From a virus, in IMG/VR virus record IMGVR_UViG_3300042691_029205, positions 1 through 64,000 of that record: 64,000 bases of DNA; one strand, written 5' to 3'. The first letter of the stretch is position 1; each line of letters opens with the position of its first letter. Below the pieces are notes generated by a model that worked only from the letters and a program-made list of their open reading frames with translations, had not been told where the DNA came from and ran no database searches. Shown here piece after piece: positions 34,137-41,756 of the stretch. The position numbers and the translations under genes were made by a program.

Positions 34137-34562
34137 ATGTCTTATATTGGAAAAATTGACTCATTTAGCGGTAAATATAGATTCTTATCTAACTTTTATC
34201 CTTGTATCATTGAATACGAAGGTATAACTTATCCTTCTACTGAACACGCATTTCAAGCGGCAAAATTCCTAGATTTTAAAATTAGAGAAGAAATAGCCGC
34301 TTTGAAAAAACCTGTGGAGGCTAAACGATTTCCAAAAGGAAAAACTATCCGTGAAGATTGGTTCGATGTGTCATTAAAAATAATGAAAGATGTGAATGTT
34401 GTTAAATATAGACAACCTTCTTTTAGAGATCGGTTATATGATACTCGCGGCTATGAACTAGAAGAAGGTAATACCTGGGGCGATACTTTTTGGGGTACTT
34501 GTGATGGTGTAGGAGAGAATCATCTAGGTAAAATCCTAATGGAGATTAGAGATGAGTTATAG
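34137..34562 (+). CDS. NADAR-family N-glycosidase (YbiA-like, 141 aa)
   Basis: SGKYRFLSNFYPC, YPSTEHAFQAAKF (residues 32-44) and WGDTFWGTCDGVGENHLGKI are the hallmark motifs of the NADAR/YbiA family. Members cleave N-glycosidic bonds, including riboflavin intermediates and, in recently studied NADARs, ADP-ribose attached to guanine in DNA. In a phage this suggests reversal of host ADP-ribosylation. The length is typical. It overlaps the next gene by 11 bases. Confidence 0.88.
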   Translation: MSYIGKIDSFSGKYRFLSNFYPCIIEYEGITYPSTEHAFQAAKFLDFKIREEIAALKKPVEAKRFPKGKTIREDWFDVSLKIMKDVNVVKYRQPSFRDRLYDTRGYELEEGNTWGDTFWGTCDGVGENHLGKILMEIRDEL

Positions 34563-35040
34563 TCAGCCTAACTATATATTCCTAGATATTGATGGTGTCT
34601 TAAATAACCATAATCCGCTAGAAAATAACACATGTGGGATAAATAAGGAAAATATAGCCGCCCTTAATTTAATAATGGACGAGTGTGATCCGTTTATAAT
34701 ACTATCTTCCGCCTGGAGAAGTCTAATAGCGAAAAAGGATTTGTCTCTACGTGGCTTTGAAATCATGCTACAAACACATGGCTTGAAGTGTTTTAACAAA
34801 CTGGTGTCTCATACTCGTTTTCAAATGTTTCAGGATAACAGAGAAGAAGAAATATTAGAGTGTGTTTTAGATAATGATATTAAAAACTATGTAATTTTAG
34901 ATGATTTACCGCTAGACTTCACTAATCTTAACATTCCAGCCTATCGTTTTATAAAAACCGACCCTCATTTAGGACTTACAATCGAAGATGTACAAAAGGC
35001 AATATCTGTTTTTAAAGAGCCGCCAAATGAAGCTATATAG
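34552..35040 (+). CDS. HAD-like phosphatase, HAD_SAK type (162 aa)
   Basis: YIFLDIDGVLNNHNP at residues 8-22 is HAD motif I (DxD), IILSSAWRS is motif II, and YVILDDLPLDF is motif IV (DD). The SSAWR form is typical of HAD domains of Swiss-army-knife RNA-repair proteins, which remove 2',3'-phosphates or 5' ends before ligation. It fits with the RNA ligase, kinase and Thg1-like proteins encoded elsewhere in the window. Confidence 0.75.
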   Translation: MSYSQPNYIFLDIDGVLNNHNPLENNTCGINKENIAALNLIMDECDPFIILSSAWRSLIAKKDLSLRGFEIMLQTHGLKCFNKLVSHTRFQMFQDNREEEILECVLDNDIKNYVILDDLPLDFTNLNIPAYRFIKTDPHLGLTIEDVQKAISVFKEPPNEAI

Positions 35041-35632
35041 TATATTTATATTCTTCCTGCTAGTCTTTTGCTGTAATATTTATGCAGAAGAAATTACTCT
35101 ATCTGAATTAAGACCAAAACAAAACAACTCCTATTTAGATGATATATATCGTCATGTGTATCCTAAAGAATTACGTTATTTTCAAGAGCGTGATTTAGTT
35201 ACCAGCGGCCATGAATGTTTACATGCTGTAAATTCTAGGATTCGCCGTGAGTATGTTGGTAAGGCCGGTTTTTACATTAAAGGCGATAGGGCTTTTATAT
35301 TTAGCCCTGTTCCTATAAAGTTAAAAGAAGTAGCCTCCTTAGTAGAACAAAAGGACAGGAATCATTTATACCAGACCTACCTTATAGACGCTCAAAAAGA
35401 CTGGAACGACGAGGCTTTATATGTTTTAGACGAGCTAAGTGCTTATGTGGCTGGTTATCAAGTTGGTCGTGAGTATAATTTAACCGCCCGCTATAAAGAT
35501 TCACAAAAAAGCGGCTTGACCCTCTTGACTTTTTCCAAAATCGTGCTACAATTGGCTAAAGAGAGAAATTACTCAGAAATTGATGAGTTGACTAAATTTA
35601 TTGAGTTGCAAGAAAATTTATTAAGGAATTAG
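35027..35632 (+). CDS. secreted zinc metallopeptidase-like protein (201 aa)
   Basis: Signal peptide: MKLYS, a hydrophobic stretch, then cleavage near IYA-EE (residue 20). HECLH at residues 62-66 fits the HExxH zinc motif, and NDEALYVLDELSAY about 65 residues on could give the third ligand. The protein would act in the periplasm or outside. Its family is not recognised. It carries an internal promoter at 35525. Confidence 0.6.
   Translation: MKLYSIFIFFLLVFCCNIYAEEITLSELRPKQNNSYLDDIYRHVYPKELRYFQERDLVTSGHECLHAVNSRIRREYVGKAGFYIKGDRAFIFSPVPIKLKEVASLVEQKDRNHLYQTYLIDAQKDWNDEALYVLDELSAYVAGYQVGREYNLTARYKDSQKSGLTLLTFSKIVLQLAKERNYSEIDELTKFIELQENLLRN
35525..35552 (+). promoter_or_regulatory. intragenic sigma-70-type promoter
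   Basis: TTGACT, 16-base spacer, TACAAT, inside the metallopeptidase-like gene and pointing to the gene at 35635. Confidence 0.6.
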
Positions 35633-35634
35633 CT

Positions 35635-36018
35635 ATGAGCGACGAATATAAATATGAATACCATACAGATATTGGTACAGAGATTAAAGAAGGATGGGAG
35701 GTTGAAACAGATGATGGTGAATGGAGAAAAACCATTCTAGAAGGTACTAGAATTGGAGATTGTTTTACTGGAAAAAGATACCGATCTATTAAATCTCTTA
35801 ATACACAAAAAGAAACAATATCACAGGCTAAATATCTTGTAGAGTTATTGCATCAAAAGTTTTATCCAGAGAACAAAGAGTGGCGTGCATGTGAGTCTAT
35901 ATTAGGAATACTAGATCAAATCAATAATATTTGTGCAGGATTACAAAGAATTCCAGAACCAAGTAAGCAAGTTGCTGCACCTGTATCATGGGTAATTGAA
36001 ACTTCATTTTATAAATAG
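35635..36018 (+). CDS. hypothetical protein (127 aa)
   Basis: N-terminal half is Glu/Asp/Tyr-rich with GWEVETDDGEWRKT; the C-terminal half is helical. Not recognised. AAGGA precedes the ATG. Confidence 0.6.
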   Translation: MSDEYKYEYHTDIGTEIKEGWEVETDDGEWRKTILEGTRIGDCFTGKRYRSIKSLNTQKETISQAKYLVELLHQKFYPENKEWRACESILGILDQINNICAGLQRIPEPSKQVAAPVSWVIETSFYK

Positions 36019-36028
36019 GTTATAAAAA

Positions 36029-36208
36029 ATGAAAGCTGAGAATGCATTTGTCTCTCTAACATTGGTATTGATATTTTCTATCTTTGTTGGTTTTATAATT
36101 GGATACTCAATTTCAACCGCAGATCATAAGCGAAAAGCTGTTCAGAGTGGATTTGCCGAGTACGACTCGCAAACTGGAATCTGGAAGTGGAAAGATGGTA
36201 AGAGATGA
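36029..36208 (+). CDS. small single-pass membrane protein (59 aa)
   Basis: A hydrophobic helix (about 8-30) then HKRKAVQSGFAEYDSQTGIWKWKDG. This plan is frequent in small phage proteins and matches the protein at 33277. Its stop overlaps the next ATG as ATGA. Confidence 0.65.
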   Translation: MKAENAFVSLTLVLIFSIFVGFIIGYSISTADHKRKAVQSGFAEYDSQTGIWKWKDGKR

Positions 36209-36309
36209 ATAAAAGAGAACAAGCCGAAATGCAGCGATTGAAAAACAAATTATTAAAAGCCAAGGCGTGGATAGTTGAAGATAGGCACATGATGAGAGGT
36301 AAAAAATGA
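36205..36309 (+). CDS. small helical protein (34 aa)
   Basis: A Lys/Arg/Glu-rich helix (EQAEMQRLKNKLLKAKAW) linked by ATGA overlaps on both sides, which supports real translation. Confidence 0.5.
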   Translation: MNKREQAEMQRLKNKLLKAKAWIVEDRHMMRGKK

Positions 36310-36572
36310 CACAACACGAACGGTTTGAGCAGTGGATAGAAAGTACATACTCACCTCAAAAATTACGAAAGACTGACCAGCCAAGTGATTACGTTCAGAA
36401 TTCGCACGGTATGTGGTTAGCATGGCAAGCTGCACAACCGAAAGTACCTGATGACGTGCGAGAAGCGGCGGAATATGTAAAATGCCCAAATACCAGTGAA
36501 CATAGCTTTGACGTTGCAATGATGAAGATAGTAGACTGGGCACTAAAGTTAATTGAGGAGCAAACGCAATGA
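36306..36572 (+). CDS. hypothetical phage protein of proteobacterial type (88 aa)
   Basis: HERFEQWIEST, YVQNSHGMWLAWQAA and VREAAEYVK resemble accessory proteins of enterobacterial and Vibrio phages (F..W, MW..WQAA). The bases are clearly richer in GC than the neighbours. Part of a coupled four-gene cassette that may have been transferred. Confidence 0.65.
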   Translation: MTQHERFEQWIESTYSPQKLRKTDQPSDYVQNSHGMWLAWQAAQPKVPDDVREAAEYVKCPNTSEHSFDVAMMKIVDWALKLIEEQTQ

Positions 36573-36679
36573 GTGAAAACATAGCACTTATATTTGCAGC
36601 ATTCGTTCTCTTCAGCTTCCTTGCTGGGTTTTGTGTTGGGTTCAAGGCAGGAATCATCGACCGTGAGGAAAATCAATGA
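36569..36679 (+). CDS. small membrane peptide (36 aa)
   Basis: One hydrophobic helix (IALIFAAFVLFSFLAGFCVG) and a short charged end. ATGA overlaps with both neighbours. Confidence 0.55.
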   Translation: MSENIALIFAAFVLFSFLAGFCVGFKAGIIDREENQ

Positions 36680-37005
36680 CACCTGAAGAATTAGAAGAAC
36701 TAAAGAGATTAGAAGCAGCAGTATCTAACGATGGCGAGATGATTGGAGAACAATTTAAACAGTATTTGGATGATTGCAAAAAATTTGCCAAGATGATTTA
36801 TAACCACGCCCACGAACTCATCGCAGCGGCGGAAGAACGCGACCAACTCAAGCAGCGTTTGGAGGTGTGTGCGGAGTTCTTTGAAGTCCACGACTACATT
36901 AACGAAATAAACACACCGGAAGAAAACGGAATAGATTTTGCAAGTTTATTTCGCGAGAAAGACCGAAAATTTCAAGCAGCCCGTGCAGCGGCGAAAGGAC
37001 AGTAA
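36676..37005 (+). CDS. coiled-coil accessory protein of proteobacterial-phage type (109 aa)
   Basis: Long helical regions with HELIAAAEERDQLKQRLEVC and a final FQAARAAAKGQ, typical of accessory proteins in Gram-negative phages. Codon use (GCG, CGC, CTC) differs from the surrounding AT-rich genes, again suggesting recent acquisition of the 36.2-37.0 kb cassette. Confidence 0.65.
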   Translation: MTPEELEELKRLEAAVSNDGEMIGEQFKQYLDDCKKFAKMIYNHAHELIAAAEERDQLKQRLEVCAEFFEVHDYINEINTPEENGIDFASLFREKDRKFQAARAAAKGQ

Positions 37006-37008
37006 TTT

Positions 37009-37656
37009 ATGACTGACTTTATTATTAACGGCGACTCAGTATTTAAGTCAGATGTTACTTTAAGTAATCAAAGATTTTATCAATCGAAAGTTGACGTTAA
37101 AAATATAACACTCTCTGGAGCGACAATAACTATCTCTAACTGTCACACTCCTAGATTTGAAAATGTAAGGTTCTCTAAAACGTCGCTGATTATATTAGAG
37201 GGCTGCTATGATCCATATTTTCGCAACTGTGAATTTATTGAAGATACACAGTTAGCTATTTATGGTATAAACAGACAAAGTAACTGCATTAGAATAATGG
37301 ACTGTAGATTTGAAAACAATACTGATATTGGTCTTACGTGCTCGGAAAATATTAGACAGTGCTTAATACATGCAACCAAATTTCACGCTAAAAAGAACCA
37401 TCCAAATTCTAAATTATGCAGCTTTAAAAATGTAAAAGAGCTATTCATCAAAGATTGTAAGTTTACATCTGGTGAATCTAAAAAAATAGGAGTTGGTATG
37501 TCTATTGATAACTGTGAAAATGTGGTTATTGATAGCGTGTTTGAAAGTTTAGATATTGGTATTATAACAGATAATATCAAGGAAATAACTCTAAATGCGA
37601 TTCAGCCGAAACGACGCTTGTGCGGAACTCTTATTAAAGAAGGACAAGGACTTTAA
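37009..37656 (+). CDS. right-handed beta-helix protein (215 aa)
   Basis: Repeated short strands of the form ITLSGATITISNCHTPRF, LEGCYDPYFRNCEF, IRIMDCRFENN, LFIKDCKFTSG and VVIDSVFES, about 20-25 residues apart, are the rungs of a parallel beta-helix (pectate-lyase-like). Phage proteins with this fold are tailspikes or sugar-binding surface proteins. It lacks an obvious catalytic motif, is short for a tailspike and is outside the virion module. Confidence 0.65.
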   Translation: MTDFIINGDSVFKSDVTLSNQRFYQSKVDVKNITLSGATITISNCHTPRFENVRFSKTSLIILEGCYDPYFRNCEFIEDTQLAIYGINRQSNCIRIMDCRFENNTDIGLTCSENIRQCLIHATKFHAKKNHPNSKLCSFKNVKELFIKDCKFTSGESKKIGVGMSIDNCENVVIDSVFESLDIGIITDNIKEITLNAIQPKRRLCGTLIKEGQGL

Positions 37657-37920
37657 ATGTTTAAATCTAGTAAAACGCTAAAAACAGGTGTTCCAGAACA
37701 ACCAGAGGTTACTGTAAATTATATTATTGATGATGATAATGTAACATATGTACCATTGCAAAATATTAAAATTGCCTTAGATAATTTGGCTATTTATATC
37801 GCTGTAGATATGTTAACAAAACCAGATCAAAGTATTTCTACTGTATTTGCTAGACAAATAAATTTACAAAAGGAAGCGGTTGATAAGCTGGAGTTGATGA
37901 TAAAGTCTTCCACTAACTAA
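37657..37920 (+). CDS. hypothetical protein (87 aa)
   Basis: Helical C-terminus (IAIYIAVDML, LQKEAVDKLELMIK). Not recognised. Its stop codon coincides with the first base of hairpin copy D. Confidence 0.6.
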   Translation: MFKSSKTLKTGVPEQPEVTVNYIIDDDNVTYVPLQNIKIALDNLAIYIAVDMLTKPDQSISTVFARQINLQKEAVDKLELMIKSSTN

Positions 37921-37946
37921 AAGGGGTTCCACCCCTTTAAAACCCC
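37920..37946 (+). other. post-stop hairpin element, copy D
   Basis: AAAGGGG-TTCCA-CCCCTTT forms a perfect 7-bp hairpin; a third arm, AAAACCCC, follows and can compete for the GGGG. No T-run follows. Confidence 0.7.
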
Positions 37947-37959
37947 GAAGAGGATTAAA

Positions 37960-38058
37960 ATGGAAACCGGAATGTTTTTCTTAGGTGTGTGTATTGTATT
38001 ACATGCTGTTATAAATTTTATTAGAAGTGTTATGTGGTTTAACAGCAGGAGAGACTAA
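37960..38058 (+). CDS. small membrane peptide (32 aa)
   Basis: METGMFFLGVCIVLHAVINF then RSVMWFNSRRD; one hydrophobic helix. AGAGGA precedes the ATG. It lies directly behind hairpin copy D, in the same position as the small gene behind copy C. Confidence 0.5.
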   Translation: METGMFFLGVCIVLHAVINFIRSVMWFNSRRD

Positions 38059-38059
38059 T

Positions 38060-38347
38060 ATGGTTATCGCTATAGATTTTGACGACACATTAACCAAGGA
38101 TGCTGAATTATGGTGTGAATTTATAAGAATATGTAAAATCGGCCATCATAAGATAATCTGTGTAACTTGCAGAAGAAACACAGCAGTTAATCAAGATACT
38201 ATAGAACGCTGGATGCAGTCTCATAATTGTAGTATTCCTGTTTATTTTAGTGACTTGAATCCAAAAATAGAATTAATGAATAAATTAGGAATTAAAGTCG
38301 ATATTTGGATAGACGATGATCCACATTGTATTTTAGAAGGTAAATAA
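38060..38347 (+). CDS. small HAD-superfamily protein (95 aa)
   Basis: IAIDFDDTLTKD (residues 3-14) is HAD motif I, VTCRRNT is the motif II region and DIWIDDDPHCI is motif IV. This minimal form without a cap domain is common in phages and is predicted to be a phosphatase on small substrates. The start lies one base after the previous stop. Confidence 0.75.
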   Translation: MVIAIDFDDTLTKDAELWCEFIRICKIGHHKIICVTCRRNTAVNQDTIERWMQSHNCSIPVYFSDLNPKIELMNKLGIKVDIWIDDDPHCILEGK

Positions 38348-38383
38348 AACAATTAAATTAATTAAGGAAGGAGCAACGAAAGA

Positions 38384-38978
38384 ATGAACGAAATTTATTT
38401 TTCATCAGACTTTCACGGCTTTTCATAAGAACATAACCGGACCTACTGTATCTAGTTGGCCGACTGGTTATCGTGACTTTTCTTCTATTGAGGAAATGAA
38501 CTCTACTATCTATGAAAATATGAACTCTTCTATAAAAGAAGATGATATCTTGTATTTTCTAGGAGACTGGTCATTTGGCGGCAAGGATAAGATTCCAATA
38601 GTTCGAGAGAATATTCGTTGTAAAAACATATATTTTGTCGCGGGCAATCACGATCATCATATTGAGAGAGATAGAAACTTACAAAAGCTGTTTCTTTCGG
38701 TTCGTAAAGAGATGTTTACTAAGATTTGCGGGCGTGATTTCTTTCTAAGTCATTACGCACATAGAACTTATATTCATCAGTCTGCTACTAGTATTCATCT
38801 TTACGGTCACTCACATGGTAATCTACCGGATGATATTCATAGCCTGAGTATGGATATTGGATTTGACACACATCTTTTTGGGCATGAAAAATATACTCCA
38901 TATCATATAGACGAGATATTCCATATTATGGACAATATTAAAGAGCCGGTTTCTACAGATCATCATACAAATCATTGA
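38384..38978 (+). pseudogene. calcineurin-like metallophosphoesterase with a 1-base frame break
   Basis: From ATG at 38384 (behind AAGGAAGGAG) the frame reads MNEIYFSSDFHGF and then stops. One T fewer in TTTT at 38420-38423 would continue as HKNITGPTVSSW into the long frame (open from 38430 or earlier), which has FLGDWSFGG, VAGNHDHH, LSHYAH and LYGHSHGN, the phosphoesterase metal ligands. Without the fix the first metal motif DxH is lost. The break may be a real mutation or a sequencing error. If real, a truncated protein from ATG 38496 (160 aa) could still be made. Confidence 0.8.
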
Positions 38979-38995
38979 TTTAAAGGATCATAAAT

Positions 38996-40318
38996 ATGAG
39001 TATTGATATTTTGGCATTAATTAAAGAATACTGGCCTGTCTTATTAATGTTTTCTGGATTAATTTTTTCTTGTTGGACATATATAAAAGACATTTGCATT
39101 AGACTTTGGCGATTTTTTATTGTCGAGGTTCATATTACTGACAGACGTTCTGTGTCTGGTCTTCGTCGTTACCTATGTAAAAATTTTGAATTTACTTTTA
39201 GTGAGCCTTATTATTTTTCTCGTATTAAATTATTTAATAATAACAAAACTAGCTATCCTTTAGTTAGACATTTACCTGTTAAGGGATTTTTAAGATATGG
39301 ATGGCGTATTATCTATATAGATAACAATGTCTGCTATTCATGGATAGAACCAGATGTTAAGATTTATTTTTTACGTTATAGTTTTCACTATAGGCACTTT
39401 TTAGATCAGGCTAATAATTGGTCTATAAATGATAAAGATTCTCGATTTATGGTTAAAAAAATATGCGGGACACGTTATGATAATACTATTATATCATCTA
39501 TATCTAACAATAAAACAGATAATCATTCTTTTATAGAAAAGATACATTTTAAAGAGTCTATGATTTTAGATGGTAAAGAATCTGATTATAATATTAATCT
39601 AAGAAGCTCATACGAGCTATATCAAACAAATAAACAAACTGAATCTATTATTGATGAAATTTCTATGTTTATAGAATATGAAGATTGGTATAAGTCTAAA
39701 GGTATAAAGTGGCAACGTGGTTATGTTTTAACATCTAAACCAGGAGGAGGTAAAACTTCTTTTGTTCGTTATATAGGTGTTCGTTTTGGATTACCTGTAT
39801 ATTCGTTTGATTTGGGGTCAATGACTAATAATAATATGATAGATGAATGGGCAACAGCAACGACTAATTCACCTTGTATTATTTTATTTGAGGATTTTGA
39901 CGCAGTATTTAATAAACGTGAAAATATTACAAATACATTAGCACAAACTCCTGGTGTAACTTTTGATTGTATTTTACAGTGTATTGATGGTATTAATTCT
40001 AATGATGGCGTTATATTATTTATAACTACAAATAAACCAGAATGTTTAGATTATGCGTTAAGTGATACTAATCAAGAAATGAGTAGTCGCCCTGGTAGAA
40101 TTGATCGTTATATTGAATTAAGCGATCCAACCGAGCAACAAAAAACTAATATAGCAACCATCATTCTTGAAGATTGCTCAGATAAAATTGATGTTCCTAA
40201 ATTTATTAATACTGAATTATTACCTAAATCTAGTTCAATGAGCATTGCACAATTTCAAGAAATGTGTACCAAGATAGCTCTAGACTACAAATGGAATAAA
40301 TCTTTAACTGAGAATTAA
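38996..40318 (+). CDS. BCS1-like membrane-anchored AAA ATPase (440 aa)
   Basis: An N-terminal membrane helix (about 12-30), a BCS1-like middle region (about 45-230) and a AAA module: Walker A SKPGGGKTS (247-255), Walker B CIILFEDFDAVF, sensor-1 FITTNKPECLDYAL and SSRPGRIDRYIELSDP with the arginine finger. BCS1-type AAA proteins move folded proteins across or out of membranes; bacterial and phage relatives exist but are little studied. Its neighbourhood also has an SPFH lipoprotein at 43018. Confidence 0.82.
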   Translation: MSIDILALIKEYWPVLLMFSGLIFSCWTYIKDICIRLWRFFIVEVHITDRRSVSGLRRYLCKNFEFTFSEPYYFSRIKLFNNNKTSYPLVRHLPVKGFLRYGWRIIYIDNNVCYSWIEPDVKIYFLRYSFHYRHFLDQANNWSINDKDSRFMVKKICGTRYDNTIISSISNNKTDNHSFIEKIHFKESMILDGKESDYNINLRSSYELYQTNKQTESIIDEISMFIEYEDWYKSKGIKWQRGYVLTSKPGGGKTSFVRYIGVRFGLPVYSFDLGSMTNNNMIDEWATATTNSPCIILFEDFDAVFNKRENITNTLAQTPGVTFDCILQCIDGINSNDGVILFITTNKPECLDYALSDTNQEMSSRPGRIDRYIELSDPTEQQKTNIATIILEDCSDKIDVPKFINTELLPKSSSMSIAQFQEMCTKIALDYKWNKSLTEN

Positions 40319-40330
40319 ATAGGTTACTAA

Positions 40331-40417
40331 ATGAATAATTATCAAAGACCAGAAGACAGTATTGTAAAGCATTACTTGGATCAAACTAAAACAAGCCCAG
40401 CGGCGATTGAGCTATGA
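40331..40417 (+). CDS. possible small peptide ending in the GC-rich box (28 aa)
   Basis: The frame ends with box copy 8 translated as SPAAIEL before TGA. It could be chance, since other boxes are not in frame with a gene. Weak support. Confidence 0.25.
   Translation: MNNYQRPEDSIVKHYLDQTKTSPAAIEL
40394..40412 (+). repeat. 19-bp GC-rich box, copy 8
   Basis: AGCCCAGCGGCGATTGAGC, one base before the ATG at 40414 and with no Shine-Dalgarno sequence between. Confidence 0.8.
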
Positions 40418-40713
40418 TTATTTTCAACACCAATCTCATTAACGATTCCAATAAAGACCTATGTACTGTCGTCCATTATTTTTCACCTGAAAAGAACAGA
40501 GCGGCCTGCTCCCTCCAAGATATAAAATTTTTAGAGAGATACCTGGGTCACACTCTTGACTTTTCACAGTATCCAAGTTATAATAAGGTGAGTTACCACA
40601 CTCCTAAGCAAGAAGACGAAGTTAGATTGAACACTTTATCAACTAATTTATTTATCAGAGAAATTATTAAGCCCAAGTCTAAAAAAGACAAACTTTTATT
40701 TAAAAAGGTATAA
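40414..40713 (+). CDS. hypothetical protein (99 aa)
   Basis: Not recognised; ends in a basic tail (KPKSKKDKLLFKKV). The start is set by box copy 8. A consensus promoter lies inside the gene. Confidence 0.65.
   Translation: MIIFNTNLINDSNKDLCTVVHYFSPEKNRAACSLQDIKFLERYLGHTLDFSQYPSYNKVSYHTPKQEDEVRLNTLSTNLFIREIIKPKSKKDKLLFKKV
40556..40584 (+). promoter_or_regulatory. intragenic sigma-70-type promoter
   Basis: TTGACT, 17-base spacer, TATAAT, inside the gene at 40414 and directed at the MazG-kinase-ATP-grasp operon. Confidence 0.75.
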
Positions 40714-40715
40714 TT

Positions 40716-41003
40716 ATGCGTTTTGAAACACTAGAATCGACACCAAGTAAAGACCACCCATATTTAGATGCAGATCGTGCTTTGTTTTATGTGTATGATA
40801 CAGTCAAGCACTCAAAATCACTAGGAGCATACACAAGGCGGGATTTAGCAGATAAAATTACCGATCAAAAAAATAAAGAATATCTCGAAACTTGGTTTGC
40901 AGAAGTAAAACATCAGGACTTAAAAAATGGCACTATCGATCAAGAAGTTACAGAAAACAGCCTCTCAGAGGACGTTATTACTCAACAAGCAGGGGACTTA
41001 TAA
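40716..41003 (+). CDS. hypothetical protein (95 aa)
   Basis: Soluble, acidic C-terminus. The last 77 bases overlap the MazG gene in another frame, an unusually long overlap for this genome. AAAGG precedes the ATG. Confidence 0.6.
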   Translation: MRFETLESTPSKDHPYLDADRALFYVYDTVKHSKSLGAYTRRDLADKITDQKNKEYLETWFAEVKHQDLKNGTIDQEVTENSLSEDVITQQAGDL

Positions 41004-41262
41004 GTGTAAGCCGGAAGATTTTGGGTTTTTTGGCCTAGCTCTAGCTGGAGAAGTCGGCGAAACCTGCAACCTTTTAAAAAAGGTGCTACGTGGCACAAAA
41101 CAACTTAATCTAACTACACTTGATGCTCTAGCTAGTGAATTAGCTGACTGTCAAATGTATTTAGTTTTGTTAGCTGCCTCGCTAAATATTAACCTTGAGG
41201 AAGCTGTAATTGTGAAATTTAACGAACGTAGTAAAGACTTAGGGATAGATATTACATTATGA
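40927..41262 (+). CDS. MazG-like nucleotide pyrophosphohydrolase (111 aa)
   Basis: FGLALAGEVGETCNLLKKVLRG and LASELADCQMYLVLLAASLNINLEEAV (each is given here only in part: GEVGETCNLLKK, SELADCQMYL) carry the EExxE...ExxD metal ligands of all-alpha NTP pyrophosphohydrolases. They convert (d)NTPs to monophosphates. The phage MazZ of the 2-aminoadenine pathway belongs to this superfamily and hydrolyses dGTP, and MazG can also lower ppGpp. The first 25 codons overlap the previous gene. Confidence 0.82.
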   Translation: MALSIKKLQKTASQRTLLLNKQGTYKCKPEDFGFFGLALAGEVGETCNLLKKVLRGTKQLNLTTLDALASELADCQMYLVLLAASLNINLEEAVIVKFNERSKDLGIDITL

Positions 41263-41756
41263 AAAAATTAATTCTCATTCGCTCTGCTTCTGGTGGAGGT
41301 AAGAGCTATCTAGCTAAACAAATCGCCTATGAAGCCGTTATAGATAATAAGTCCGTTGTTATTCATAATACTGATTCTGTTTGGATGAGCAAGACTAATT
41401 TTACAGATGAAGCCTATTACTTTGACTTTAATGTTTTATATCAGGCTCACCAAATCAACCAAGCTAAAACGGCTATCTCTATGGAACGCGGAATTAACGT
41501 AGTTATCATAGACAATACGAATACCACCCTGAAAGAAGTCAAGGTCTATGTTGATTTAGCTGTCAAATACGGCTACACAGTAGAAGTAGTGCGGCCCAAT
41601 ACACCCTGGTTTGGTAATATTGATGAACACTTCGCTAGAAACACGCATAATGTTCCTAAAGACGTTATCCAAAAACAGATGGATCGATTGAGTAGATCGC
41701 CTGACTCTGAAGTTTATGAATACTATAATAGTATAAGAGATTGCAATGTCTCCTAA
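41259..41756 (+). CDS. polynucleotide kinase-like P-loop enzyme (165 aa)
   Basis: Walker A RSASGGGKSYLA at residues 8-19; IDNTNTTLKEVKVYVDLAVKYG and VEVVRPNTPWFGN followed by RNTHNVPKD match the kinase domain of N4BP2/PNK-like proteins that phosphorylate 5'-OH ends of RNA or DNA. It would prepare ends for the RNA ligase at 45180. The ATG overlaps the MazG stop and the end overlaps the next gene. Confidence 0.78.
   Translation: MKKLILIRSASGGGKSYLAKQIAYEAVIDNKSVVIHNTDSVWMSKTNFTDEAYYFDFNVLYQAHQINQAKTAISMERGINVVIIDNTNTTLKEVKVYVDLAVKYGYTVEVVRPNTPWFGNIDEHFARNTHNVPKDVIQKQMDRLSRSPDSEVYEYYNSIRDCNVS

Noticed and set aside
36253-36682. Long minus-strand frames opposite the 36.2-36.7 kb cassette
   Set aside because: Antisense to genes linked by ATGA overlaps; the length follows from the higher GC content there.
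40331-40417. The 19-bp box as a conserved protein C-terminus (SPAA-E)
   Set aside because: The box can be read that way at several copies, but differences are not concentrated at third codon positions and no upstream gene is in frame at most copies.
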